From assembly GCF_036323735.1 (NCBI RefSeq), contig NC_086029.1, forward strand, positions 49,712,357 through 49,776,356: a DNA stretch of 64,000 nt. Direction: 5' to 3'. A model generated the notes under the pieces. That model did not search any database and was not told the DNA's origin. It was given only the letters and a program-made list of their open reading frames with translations. Positions 20,377 through 31,964 of this stretch are shown here, piece by piece. Positions within the stretch are counted from its first letter, which is position 1; every line of letters starts with the position of its first letter. This stretch comes from Rattus norvegicus. Its lineage: Eukaryota > Chordata > Mammalia > Rodentia > Muridae. The position numbers were made by a program, and so were the translations under genes.

Positions 20377-22219
20377 CCCTAAATATTTGCTACATGCTTA
20401 CTAAATATACTGATACCTAAATTCTCTGATTCAATAAGGAAAGTGGGCCTTTCCTGTGAAAACAGGACGTAGTGTTTCAAGGAAGATGGGAGAATTATAG
20501 CACAGCATATTCCCCAGGCTGTTTTTCTATCTCTTTTGAACTACCCAAGCCTTTTCTTCATTCTTCCAGGAACATTTCGGGAGCAGATAGCATCTTATCT
20601 ACTGGACAAAGCAGCCATCAGGACCACACTGTTGGAATGCCAATTGTCTTCTTTCTGATGCAACTTTTTTTCCACACCTTCATGGGTATAAATGTGCTCT
20701 GACCTTGGGCTTCTGTCTCCTACCGTCTACAGGGGACAGACCCATCTGCGAGCAGCTGACACTGGGTGAGAATCTGATAGAAGTGGCAATTTTACAAAGC
20801 TGGGGCAGTTTGCTGGGATCTATAAACAGTTCAAAGTTATTGCCTTCCCGCATGCCTAGAGGGGTGATAGGAAGAGGCCAGGGCTTGCAAACAACTTGAC
20901 AAAGAAGAAGCAGATGAAATAAAATCAATGCCAGCCAGCCCTGCCTCTCCTTCTCTGGCTCCTGCTCATTGACTAAACCCAGCGGGAAGTCCCTGACCAA
21001 AGCCCCTTAGGTAGCAGCTACGGGATCCCAAAGCAAAAGACACCTAAAGGACAGCACAGGCTGCTCTGTCCACTGAGCAAGTTCAAGGGGGAAACAAACA
21101 TCTACTGCAAACAACACTCACTTTTGAGTTCTGAGACAATGCACTCTGTATCAAACAAATAAACAACAAACAAAAACATAGAAATCTGAAGTCCTAAATT
21201 CAGAGAACAGATAAATGTTAGAGTAAGTATTATCCCACACAGTATTTGGAAAGACAGTACATATTCCTTAGTATTTATCAGGAAGTCTCACGAGTGCCCT
21301 ATATCGCATCTGGAAGACAACCCTCTCTGAAATTGCTATTTCTATCCCACAGTGAGCTCCCTCTAGGCCAGCATATTCTACTTGGGGTCAGGGCTATGAG
21401 TTTCCTATTTTTGCTGTCTTTTCCATTGTAACCTTTGGCCCCTCCCTCTTAAAAACTGATGCTTTCACTTCTAGTCATCCTGGTCTGTAAAGACCATCTC
21501 TGCTGGTTTGGTATCCATTGAGGTCATTCACAAATTACCTTCATTCCTATGGGCACACACATTTTTATAAGAAAGCATTAAGTCCAGCACTCTGCAAGCC
21601 TACAGTTTTCTCACCCATCTCCTGGGCACAAGTAGGGCCCAGGGATTTTACAAATGAACATTCTCCTGGGAATCTCCAGTCAACTGTGGGATTCTATTCA
21701 GTGAACTGTGGGAAATTAATCCTGGCTTTCCCAGGATTATGGCTGTTATCTGAGGAAAGACAGCCTTTCTGAGGGATAGTGTAGGATATGTGCTTGCTTT
21801 CATGACCTACAGCCATTCCTTCCCTTGTTCATAATGGGGGATGCTGGGGCTGAATAGCAGTCTTGTGGTGAGGGCTGGATGAGAAGGAAGAAGCATGTTG
21901 GGTCCAAGGATATGTTTGTGTGTCCTGCCAATGTGTCCTCTGGTTTGTTCCATCTCTCATGGCTTGACCCCTCTTCCGCCTTCTCCCATGCCTCTGTCTC
22001 CTTCCCCTCCTTATGTCTCCCCTCTCCTCTCTCTCTTTTCCACACTGACCATCCCAGAGTCTCCCCATTCTCATTCATTTGCTTGCTGTGACCTTCCTAA
22101 CCATCTTTATAAAAACAGCACCCTCATTCCTTGCTTTATCTTTATTGGTGTCACCAATCATTCATATATAAAATCACATACATTTAAAATTAAACAAGAT
22201 GCCGTGTTTTGTTCTAAGC
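20374..22219. other. Unannotated non-coding DNA
   Basis: About 1.8 kb with no recognised repeat, RNA gene or convincing coding frame. The longest frame (20680-21000, minus, 106 codons) has no recognisable motif. Confidence 0.5.
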
Positions 22220-22298
22220 AATATATATATGTATATATACATATATATATGGAAATATATATATGGAGATATATATATATGGAGATATATATATATAT
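22220..22298. repeat. AT-rich palindromic repeat
   Basis: (AT)n interspersed with GTATATATAC and tandem copies of an ATATATGGAG-type unit. Self-complementary and able to extrude as a cruciform. Confidence 0.9.
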
Positions 22299-22975
22299 CT
22301 TTTTTTTTTACTAACAATGAACCCAGCACCAAGAAGTGAGAATAATTCCCTGTCCCAAGATGAGGGAATTTACACCAATAGATGTGGACTCAGCCTGTGG
22401 TTCTGGGCCAGGAGACCACGAAAAAATCATCTCTTAAAATACCATTTTATGTCATGCTGAGGTGTATCAACTAACATGACTCAAAAGTGATCATTCCTTC
22501 AGAGAAGAAATGATTCTTTGAGTCTGAGAAGGTGTGATGTTCACGGAGGGCATGGGGTACACAGGGGAAGGACAGCAGAGCAGCAACCTTGAGGGGTTCT
22601 ACAGACTTGGGGTGGAGAGGGGAGTCCTGTCTGTCCAAGGGAAGGGATGACTCAGACCGCTGGATCACAGCACAGGAAAGCAAGAACTTATAAGGAGGTG
22701 GGGGGGGGGGGAAGACAGGGTGAGGCCTGGCAAGATTCTCCCATCTGCATCGGTATGTCAACTGGCATAGTAGTTATGTAGTGTTTATTTAAGCAGAGAT
22801 ATGGTTGAGATTACATGAGTGTAGCTTGCCTGTCCTATCTGGAAGACATTATTTTGCAGCAGACATCCTGGTTCAGTGTGCACAAGGGAAATCTCAGGAG
22901 GCCCCACCCCTAGATGAGATGCTATAGGTAATCAATGGCTGAATAAGCCGTTGTGCATAACAACCGAAGCCATGG
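22299..22975. other. Unannotated non-coding DNA
   Basis: No family recognised. A 12-bp G run lies near 22699. Confidence 0.45.
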
Positions 22976-23330
22976 AGCCAGCCCAGGTGGAACAGGGTGC
23001 ATACATACACAATAGAATTTCCAGCCATGAAGAATGACATTAGGCTGTTTTTGTAGGAATACGAATAAGAAAAGATATAATCAGATTAAGTGAAAGAAGA
23101 CAGTCTCTGGGAAAATAAGGTATTTCCCCCATATAGCTACATAAAGCATGTGTGCCTTGATTAAATAAAAATAGAAATGAAATTGTCTACAGGAACAAAC
23201 AGGTTTAATAGGAGGGAGAGGGTTGAGAAAAGGGATGGGGTAAGGGAACTGGGCAGGGCATATACTCAACAAGCGATATATCCCTACTGATTTAAAAAGC
23301 AGAAACTTGAGCTGCAGAGGCACATAGAAA
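22976..23330 (+). mobile_element. Ancient L1 3' fragment
   Basis: Keeps the L1 ORF2 end phrases AATTTCCAGCCATGAAGAAT and AGTGAAAGAAGACAGTCTCT with stops and frameshifts, followed by a diverged 3'UTR. Confidence 0.6.
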
Positions 23331-24214
23331 TACAGCTAGCTCACCTCGAGCATACATGAAGACGCTGACCCACACTGCTGCAGGCAGCTGAGTCCACCAA
23401 CTGTCAGAAGTTCACAACAGCTTTAAAGTAACATTTTCCTTTTAATTTTGCAAAGGAAAATTGATAACATGTATCCATTTCGTGTTGAAGAGTATTCTAA
23501 GCACATCTGTATGCTCAAAATTTCTGGTGATTTTTAAGTGGTTTATTTTGTTACTTAGTAAGAATGAGAAAACCTAAAGAATTTATTCATAACATCCAGA
23601 AAGAAAAAAGTATCTGGTCAATTCTAAGAGAAAAGTCTCTGTTGGTGCCTTTTCTTGGATTCATTGCACTCAGATTTCTGCCTTTTAAACACTGCTTTCT
23701 GGCACATTGGAGACATTTCAAGGAGGCAAATGTCACCATGAGTTCTCTCCGCTGGTGTTACTCTGTGCCCTTTAATGTCCCATCCAGTGTAGAGGGACTC
23801 TCAGGCTATCATTAAGAGAACTGGGCATTGCTAAGCTTTGAAGTTGCTTTCAGAATCTCTCCGTTGACCTCCACTTATCCTGTGAGCTCACTTGGGGAGC
23901 TACTTTGTAACTGCGATGCCCTAAGTGCCTCCCTACCCCATCCCCACACATAGTGTAATTCTTTAACACACCATGCTGACATATGCTCCTCTGTACAGAG
24001 ATGTGACAGCATTCTTGACTCGGAAGACTGCACCTATAACCATTGATCAGAATGTGGTCTTTATGAGATGAGTACAGTATCTGAACTTGGTTCCTTTTTA
24101 TTGAGTCAGATGTTCAAAATTATGCCAATGACAAGATAAGGAAGTTATAGCTGCAAATCAAACTTTAGAAGGAAACTTTGAACTGATTGGGCTCCCCTTG
24201 CTTTCTTGTCTGTA
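23331..24214. other. Unannotated non-coding DNA
   Basis: No repeat family or gene recognised. Confidence 0.45.
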
Positions 24215-24505
24215 TGTAGGGGGGAGGGCAGAGGTCAACTCAAATGTTATTTCTCATTTGCCACATACCACGCTTTCTTTTTGAGACAGGTTCTCTCACT
24301 GGCCTGAAGCTTGCAGGCTAGGCTGGCTGGCTAGTGAGTCCCAGGGATCCTACTGTCTCTGACATCCCGGTACTGGGATAACAAGCAGGTACCACACTAT
24401 AATGTCTCTCTTCTTTGGTTTTCTTATTTTTTTCTGGTTCTCATGCTTGTGAAACAGGTGCTTTACAGGCTAAGCACAACCTCAACCCCATCTCTGGAGA
24501 TTGTT
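24215..24505 (-). mobile_element. B4-type SINE, antisense
   Basis: The plus strand shows AGGGCAGAGGTCAAC, then GAGACAGGTTCTCTCACTGG, a GCTAGTGAGTCCCAGGGATC block, and the reversed head CTTGTGAAACAGGTGCTTTA. This is the B4 order read backwards. Confidence 0.75.
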
Positions 24506-24786
24506 AACTGTTTACTGGAGTCCTGCTCTGGTGTCCTGAATGCCTGCACTTCTACATGTAACCTGTTATACCACCTCCTCTGCTGATGTCAGAGACAAAG
24601 GAGACGGAGCCTGTTACTTACTGCTCTCAGCCTCCAGGCTGCAGAGTGCCACAGGATGCCAGCATTCATTACATTCCCATGTGGTGGTTGGAAGCAATAC
24701 TCGTCCCACTGGGTTTTGAGACGTGCAATAGAGAGTGAGAATCCAGCTATATGAATCCTCGGTTTGAAAGTTGGATGCCATTTCCC

Positions 24787-24802
24787 AACTGGAAACTTTC
24801 TT
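24787..24802 (+). repeat. Target-site duplication of the L1/B2 chimera, left copy
   Basis: AACTGGAAACTTTCTT, one mismatch from the right copy at 25494-25509. Confidence 0.85.
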
Positions 24803-25435
24803 TTTTTTTTTCCATCTTTATTAACGTGAATATTTCTTATTTACATTTCGATTGTTATTCCCCTTCCCAGTTTCCAGGCCAACATCCCCTAGCCCCTCCC
24901 CCACCCCTTCTGTATGGGTGTTCCCCTCCCCATCCTCCGCCCATTGCCGCCCTTCCCCCAACAATCACGTTCACTGGGGGTTCAGTCTTAGCAGGACCCA
25001 GGGCTTCCCCTTCCACTGGTGCCCTTACTAGGCTATTCATTGCTACCTATGAGGTCAGAGTCCAGGGTCAGTCCATGTATAGTCTTTAGGTAGTGGCTTA
25101 GTCCCTGGAAGCTCTGGTTGCTTGGCATTGTTGTACATATGGGGTCTTGAGCCCCTTCAAGCTCTTCCAGTCCTTTCTCTGATTCCTTCAACGGGGGTCC
25201 TATTCTCAGTTCAGTGGTTTGCTGCTGGCATTCGCCTCTGTATTTGCTGTGTTCTGGCTGTGTCTCTCAGGAGAGATCTACATCCAGTTCCTGTCGGTCT
25301 GCACTTCTTTGCTTCATCCATCTTATCTAGTCTGGTGGCTGTATATATATGGGCCACATGTGGGGCAGGCTCTGAATGGGTGCTCCTCCTGCCTCTGTTC
25401 TAAACTTTGCCTCCCTATTCCCTAGCAAGGGTATT
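24803..25435 (-). mobile_element. L1 3'UTR fragment, antisense, part of a chimeric insertion
   Basis: Reverse complement of a rat L1 3'UTR: poly-T (reversed poly-A tail) at the left, the C-rich complement of the G-quadruplex tract at about 24885-24960, then sequence matching the complement of 17230-17855. The match ends exactly at GGGTATT (25435), where B2 sequence begins. The homologous antisense frames (17274-17555 and 25122-25403) agree at 82 of 93 residues, so this copy is from a related, somewhat older subfamily. No ORF2 sequence is present. Confidence 0.93.
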
Positions 25436-25496
25436 GGCTCAGAGGTTAAGAGCACTGACTGTTCTTCCAGAGGTCCGGAGTTCAATTCCCAGCAAC
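25436..25496 (+). mobile_element. B2 SINE 5' (tRNA-like) head fused to the L1, opposite orientation
   Basis: Matches the B2 head from GGCTCAG through TTAAGAGCACTGACTG, CTTCCAGAGGTC and TTCAATTCCCAGCAAC; the rest of B2 is absent. It starts abruptly at the L1 edge and ends in the target-site duplication, sharing AAC with it. Confidence 0.85.
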
Positions 25497-25509
25497 TGAA
25501 AACTTTCTT
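25494..25509 (+). repeat. Target-site duplication of the L1/B2 chimera, right copy
   Basis: AACTGAAAACTTTCTT followed by AAGAAAC, which gives an endonuclease-like CTT/AAG nick site on this strand. Confidence 0.85.
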
Positions 25510-25656
25510 AAGAAACATAAAGATTAGCCAGGGGAGCTGCTGGCCCCAGATCCACGGTAGAAAAATCATTCAGAAAATGGTAGAAAATTAAATTCAGAAA
25601 ATTAGTAGAACCCAATGTTGTCAGAGACCCGTTTTTACTCTTTTTTGAGGCAGGCA

Positions 25657-25697
25657 AAAAAAAGAAAAAAGAAAAAAGAAAAAAGAAAAAAAGAAAT
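25657..25697. repeat. (AAAAAAG)n microsatellite
   Basis: Five to six units of A5-8 separated by single G. Confidence 0.95.
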
Positions 25698-26124
25698 CAA
25701 GTTGATGAAACAAGGTCTCTTTTGTTCAAATACAAAGTGGCAAAGGGTGTTTAAAAATGCACAACCAGACAGAAGCAGTTTTTAGGAAAGGTGAACAATC
25801 TTCTCAGTAAATCCTGTGCCATATTCCATCTGCTCATCACATGAAATCTGTAGACATGGGCAAAGGACGTGGTGCTGTGGCAAAATCTACATGTTCCAAG
25901 ACTTTATAAAGATTCAGTAATAGCACTTGAGCTCCGGTAAGAAAATTCTAGAATTCCTAGGCATATGCAAGAAGATGAAAAGAATACTGACATTCATTTA
26001 CATATAAGACAAAAATTCCTTCTATGGGGATTATACAGAAGGATCTGGAAAAAAAAATTGTATTACTTTCCATATTGTCTTACTCTAGTAAATGGCACAT
26101 AAATTTATATGGTGTGCTAAGTAG

Positions 26125-26435
26125 CTGTGATGGTTAGCTTTGTCAGTTTGACTGTATCTAAAATCACTCAGGAAAAGGGTCTCAAGGAGGTATTGATTGC
26201 CTAAATCAGGTTGGTCCTGGGCATCTTTGTGTCTGTTCTAATTAATAGATATGGAAAGCCTTATCCCACAGTGGGCAGCATCATTCCCTAGGCAGAGGGT
26301 CCTAGACTGTGTAAGAATGGAGAAATTGAACTGAACACAAGCAAACAAGAGAGCAACCTGGACCTCTGAGCTACCCCTTTTTCCCCTAAGTTGATTGGTG
26401 TCAGGGTATTGATCATAGCAACAGAAACGGAGCTA
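26125..26435 (+). mobile_element. Old ERVL-LTR-like interspersed repeat
   Basis: Begins TGATGGTTAGCTTTGTCAGT and ends near ATAGCAACAGAAACGGAGC, with internal landmarks CCACAGTGGGCAGCATCATTCCC. The terminal pattern is that of ERVL-class (MLT2-like) LTRs common in rodents. No retroviral coding region is present. Family assignment is tentative; the antisense piece at 11881-12130 appears related. Confidence 0.5.
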
Positions 26436-26861
26436 GAATGGACAAAAACCAAAGTTATTCAACCATCAATACTTCAGGTTTAGTAACAGGTCTTATTAAA
26501 AGTGAGCAATCTCCTCTTAGCCACCCTCTGAGGAGAACAGTACTGACTTCTAGTAAGTGGTGTGGACTTGGGGAGCTGACCCCTGCATCCCTCAGAGGGA
26601 TTGATGTGGTTTTAGAGGAAACACCAAATATACCTGAACTAGTGCTTTCCAGAGGGGGCTGCATAAGGAATTTGTTAGTATTTTTCTCTAAAGAATTACT
26701 TTATAATATTGGAAAATTCCCAACCACAAGAAATTCTTTTTCTCCAGACATAATATGAATTACTACTGTTGTGAAATACAAGTAGCATGTTCCAAATATA
26801 TCCCTTTCTAAAGTCCCTTTCTGAAGCACAGATTTTCTTAACTGTTTCTAAAAAATTGGAA

Positions 26862-27087
26862 ACTAGACTGGGAAGATGACTCATGGCCTGAGTTTGATCC
26901 TCAGAACCCACATAAAAATACTAAGACAGACTTGATAGTGAGCACTTGTAATTCAGGGATGGGAAGGAAAAAGAAGACAGGAGATCCTTGGTGCTCTCTG
27001 ACTAGCAAGGGTAGTCTAATTGGTGAACTTGAGACCAGTGAGAGGCCCTGTCTCAAAGAAGGTGTGTAGCCTTCCTGGCCATACATG
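26862..27087 (+). mobile_element. B4-type SINE
   Basis: tRNA-like head (CTGGGAAGATGACTCATGG, CTGAGTTTGATCCTCAGAAC), a B1-like body (GAGCACTTGTAATTCAGGGA), and TTGGTGAACTTGAGACCAGTG before GAGGCCCTGTCTC. The CA tail is listed separately. Confidence 0.8.
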
Positions 27088-27163
27088 AAAACACACACAC
27101 AGACACATACACACACATACACACACACACACATACACACACACACATACACACACACACACG
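27088..27163. repeat. (CA)n microsatellite, SINE tail
   Basis: About 75 bp of CA with ATAC/AGAC interruptions, directly following the B4. Confidence 0.95.
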
Positions 27164-28630
27164 TATGTACGCATAACTACATGCACAAAATTAAAAAAGA
27201 TTATTTAATCAAAAGCTGTATATTGCATTAAACTTTAAATCATTATTAAAAGATACAAATCAAATTTAAAGAAAAAGAACAATGACCTACAGCCCCTCAA
27301 CTCTTGACAGCAGCGTCACATTTTCTCTAGAGTCTCCCTCTCTGTCTAATGGGAACAATATCTCTTGTCACTGCTAATGAGTGAGTTGAGAGGAAGCTGC
27401 ATATTCACGCTTCCTTCCCTATAAATATTAGGACATCATTGTCTAAGAACAAAGATGGCCTTTTATAAACCATGGAGAAATTATCTGCTTTAGAAAAGTC
27501 AAATTGAACTGAGTTTTTCTTTGAGTTCCAAGAACTTCAGCATATGAGCTTGCAAAACCCCAGTTGAAGGTAACAAAATTTTTCTTAATCATATACATGG
27601 TCCTTTTTACTTATCTTTCCAAAGAACGAAACAGTAACATTTTGGGAAGTCAAAGACACATTGTAGTTCCAGGTACTAAGCCTGGCCAGGAGCCTCTTGT
27701 GCTACACAAGGAAATACATTTGCTGACTTGGAAAATGATTTAATGGCTGTCAAGAGTCTGCTGGGTCTGATACAGTATTTGATAGGATTTTTGACTAAAT
27801 TTATATCAATGTGTTATGATACATGTATTTGGCAACAGGCCATATTTCTAAAGGGTTACATTGAATATCGTTTTTGGCTTCCAATGATGAAATGGCTAAC
27901 GTTTTGGGGAGATTAGTTGAATGACTGATGACATCATCTATGAACTAATGAAAAGAAAACCAAGACCCTCCAAACTGACTTCTATTGAAATTAATTTTTA
28001 ATAACTGCTTGGTTTGTATCACTACTTCCCCAAATGCTAATTAATTCTAACTCTAAACTATGTAATTATAATACTTCTGCTGAAATACAAATTATCGGGT
28101 GCCCCGGGGTGAAGGAGTTAGAATACATTTCATGATCCAGTCAATAGAGGAAGCATGCTGTTTCCTCAACCACGGAAACGTGGGAGACACACAGCCGCTG
28201 GCTCCCCACCCTTAAACCTCTCATTTCCCTTCCTCTCCATTTAGCAGGAAGACAGACCCAGGTCGACATTTGGTATCCAGCAGGCTTAATGCCTCTTTCC
28301 ATGAGGTGGTGAGGAGTGGTGGCCCGCCAGGTTATTTTTGGCTAAGCATTGCAGCAGGAAACCTTCAGCAGCCTTCATTCAGTCATTGGCCTTAAGGAGC
28401 AGCCCCTGTACCTGCGAAATGTGAATTGACGTTTCCATGGAGACAGAACAACTCTTCCTGGTTCTGTCAAAATCTATCTTTCTCTGTGAGTTGGCAGGGG
28501 TCAGGAAAGAAACCCCAGTAGGTACCTGGGAAAAGATGGGGAAAGGAGGGAACTGCATGGTGCCTTAAGGAATAGGAGACACTCCTGGGGCTTTATGTGC
28601 TAAAAAGATCCATACAAACCTCTTTGTCTT
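27164..28630. other. Long repeat-poor stretch, possible conserved non-coding DNA
   Basis: Nearly 1.5 kb with no SINE, L1 or microsatellite, unusual for this window. It contains an X-box-like GTTTCCATGGAGAC at 28431-28444 and a palindromic GCCCCGGGG patch near 28101. No coding frame of note. Conservation is only a hypothesis. Confidence 0.4.
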
Positions 28631-28639
28631 TTTGGCTTT

Positions 28640-28743
28640 TAGAATTCAAACAAGTCCTGGAAGGACTAAGGAACATTTTAAGGTCTCTATGTCCTTAGCT
28701 GTCACAGATGGACCTGGGGGATCTCTCAGCCCTCTGTGTGCGT

Positions 28744-28781
<38 letters not shown>

Positions 28782-28960
28782 TGGTAGAGACAAAGGACAA
28801 CCTTGATATCAGCAAGCCTTAGGCATCTGCCTGTCTTCACCTCCTTGGTGCTGGCATTATAAGCATGTGTTACCACATCCAACTGTTTTATTTGTGTTCT
28901 GGGGACCAACTCACATCCAGATCGCTTTCAAAGAGCACTTTACCTGCTGGCCAAACCCTT
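28640..28960 (-). mobile_element. Composite SINE (B1-like plus tRNA-like), antisense, with internal (CA)n
   Basis: From a (CA)n run at 28744-28780 it continues into the reversed B1 phrase GTGCTGGCATTATAAGCATG and TTCTGGGGACCAACTCACATCC, and ends in a reversed tRNA-like head (AAAGAGCACTTTACCTGCTG). Diverged. Confidence 0.6.
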
Positions 28961-30493
28961 TCACTACAAATTAAAGATAAGTTTGTTTTTAAATTAAAAG
29001 TCTGTCAGTACCATTGCTAAAAGCTGGATTTATGATGTTCATGTTTATTCCCACAGCATTCTTCAAGGTTAACATGCACTGGGCTAATCCACTTAGAGCT
29101 TTAGCAAGAGTACTGAAGTAGGGCTGTACACACAACAAGGAAAAACACATGGGAGTCTTAAAAGAAGCCACAATTATTCTCAGCCATGTCCTCCTTGGGA
29201 GTCAGTCCTTCCATGTTTCTGTGGGCTGGCATGCAGGTACCTAAAACATAGCTCCTGAGTTTTAGGAAGTGAGTCAGAAGTGTGGTGTCCACGCAGCCCA
29301 GCCAGGGTCCTGTTCTCCAGGCTCTGCTCACGAGCAATTTATCTCTGCTGCGTATTCTGATTTAGTTCTGGGTTCAGCCCAGTAGCCTCTCTCTTGGTCA
29401 CTTTTTAGGCCATGGACATGACTCTGAATGTAAGCTTCAGTTTACAGTGCCATGCTCTGGTGTCTCCTATGATTCTCAGCTTGCAGGAGCAGTAGAGTGG
29501 GTATATCCAGCCTGCTAGAATGCAGGGACTAAGGTGGGAATGTGGAACCTTACGTAAATAGCCAGCACTCTCAATAGAACTCTGTGCAAGCATTGTAATA
29601 TGGGGAGAGGCATCGTGTTTGTATTCTAGGCCTTTCCAGAGTCCCTGAAGACTAGGTCATTCTGCCTCAGTTTTCAATGAGAAGCACACTGAGGAATTAG
29701 TTCACCTATAATGACCAATGGATCAAAAGGCAGCATAGAACTTCATGCATTTTTTTTCAACAAGGTCTGTCCTTCTCTGTGTGCAGTCACCACCCAAACC
29801 CCCCACTGAGGCTTAACTTCACTGCATTTTATAAATTAACTCCATCCATTGCCTGCGGAATTTATGAATCAGTAATTGAAATTCAAATTCAAATAATTCA
29901 ATACTTCAAAATCATGTCCAAGTAGCTTTCATTTTCCTATGTCTTGACATGTTTGTGCACAGGATGGTGAGTTCCATGCTAGTTGGCCAGGCAGTAGAGT
30001 GCAGCTACTTAAGCAAAATTCTAATCTATGTATTGTCAGAGCGGAGGTATTTTGTAGACACAGAAAACACTGTAATCAACATAACTTTATGTAAATACAG
30101 TGAGCCTGGACAAGAGAGGTTGGCCTTCTCTAGTCAGTCAGCTGAATGGCTCAAGAGCAACAGCCCAGAGCTATGTTCTGACTGTTCACATTCCACTGAG
30201 GCACAGGCTGAGACCGTTACCTCAAGGTGGTATTTTTACAAGGTCTGAATTTAGAAGATGAGTGACTCATAGGAGTGTCCTTCTTCCGTGAGACTGGAGT
30301 GACAGCTCTGTCCATCTGAGGACGCTGGGAGGTGTCACATGTGAACCAGAGACAGCCTTCCTAAACCACAACTGCCATTAACAATCAAATACAACAACAC
30401 TTCTGTGCTTCTATTAGTCTTTAAGGCAGAATAAAACCAATACTAAAATGGGAATGGAAGATCAGAATCATGTACATGAAGCAAAGCAAACAG
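28961..30493. other. Unannotated non-coding DNA
   Basis: About 1.5 kb with no recognised repeat or gene. The 99-codon frame at 29949-30248 (+) has no motif. Confidence 0.45.
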
Positions 30494-30528
<35 letters not shown>

Positions 30529-30710
30529 TGTGCGTGTCTGTGTCTGTGTGTGCATGCACATGAGAATCAACATGGGTATGAAGATGAACATGGGTAGGTA
30601 TATGTGTACGTGTGTGTGTATGTGTATGCGTGTGCGCGCACCTACGAGTGTGCTCACACAAGAAAATTAACATGGGCAGCTGTGTGTGTGCACACACAAG
30701 AAAATCAACA
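30494..30710. repeat. TG-rich compound microsatellite
   Basis: Pure (TG)n at 30494-30527, then degraded TG/CATG units. A short phrase (ATCAACATGGG, AGATGAACATGGG, AATTAACATGGG, AATCAACATGG) recurs four times, showing a local higher-order repeat. Confidence 0.9.
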
Positions 30711-31964
30711 TGGACGTATGCGTTATTTCTCAGACAGACTAATGAAGCAAGCAACTTGAAATCTCTCCCTTTAGTTTCACACTAATCATCAAGCTTTGCC
30801 ATGTGTTGCTCTGAAACAGAGGCTACTGTGAAACACTTGACAAGACCTGGGGACATCTCAGGGACTCATAGCTGGAAACAGAAGCTAGGAGGTCTTGACA
30901 TCTCATTATGGAGGCAAGGGATGACGTTATCTCTTGAATGCCAGGGATGCCAGTACAAGTTTAAAAATTCACAGGACAACCCCACATATCACTCTCCTAC
31001 AACAGAGAATCATCTTGTCCCAACTGTCAAGGTGTTGACCTGTAAATCCTGCTCTAGGATCAAAATTCTAAGGAAGTATGTGCTTCTGTGGGCAAGGGGC
31101 CAAGCTAAACTGAAGAGCAAGAGAGAGTGAGGGAGAACTCGGGTTAAAGCAGCAGGAAGCAGGAAGCTGGTACACAGAAAAAGTCAAGTGGCCGTCTGCC
31201 CTTAGGATGAGAGCTAGCAAGGAAAGGCTACCCATTCACTGTCACGTGCCAATTCCAATCAGCAAGAAGGGACCCTGCAATGCAATTTGTTCTACTTGAT
31301 TATAGCTCATTTGACTCAGAGCCCATGTTCATGATGATCAAGTGCAAATCCTACAAACTGTGTTTAACAAGAACGTGGTGTCCATTAATGCCTTCATTAA
31401 TTTGATTTCCTCCTTTAAAGCAGAAACTGTTGGTAACTAAATCTAAGCCACGCCATGTCTTTGGACTTCAGTCCCTCCGCTTTAAAGGCAAGAAGAGCCT
31501 GCACGTCCCTGTGGATGCGCAGTGGCAAGAGAAAGTCATCTTTTCACTTCCTACTGTTGACATCAGGGCCTCCAAACACATTGCCAAACCTTCCTTAGAT
31601 TCAGATGTTTGATAACATCCCAGTAATAATTTTGTTTTGTCCAAGACAGACTATAGTGCTAGTTTCTTGGGTTTGTTCATCTGTCCTTGCTTACTTCTTG
31701 TTTTTTTAGCAAGGGAAAAACTTTCATGGTGCACCGGCCGGAGCAGAGCTTGTGAATTTCATGGGGCAGAGTGGACTTGGGTATACTCCTTATAATTGTT
31801 CTGTAACACCGAGTTAAACAACAATACTCCAATGACATTCTATAAGCAACGAATACTGACAGGCAAGTATATTGCTGGCTCTAAGGTGAAGGTCCACGTT
31901 GTGTGAGAAACTGTTTACTAGAGAGAAAGAGACTAAGGCTCTTAGGAAAGACTTTGTATTATTA
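30711..31964. other. Unannotated non-coding DNA
   Basis: No recognised repeat or gene; the 109-codon frame at 30801-31130 (+) has no motif. Confidence 0.45.

Noticed and set aside
17274..25403. A conserved 93-codon frame shared by 17274-17555 (minus) and 25122-25403 (plus)
   Set aside because: Conserved only because both are antisense of homologous L1 3'UTRs; no evidence of selection on the protein.
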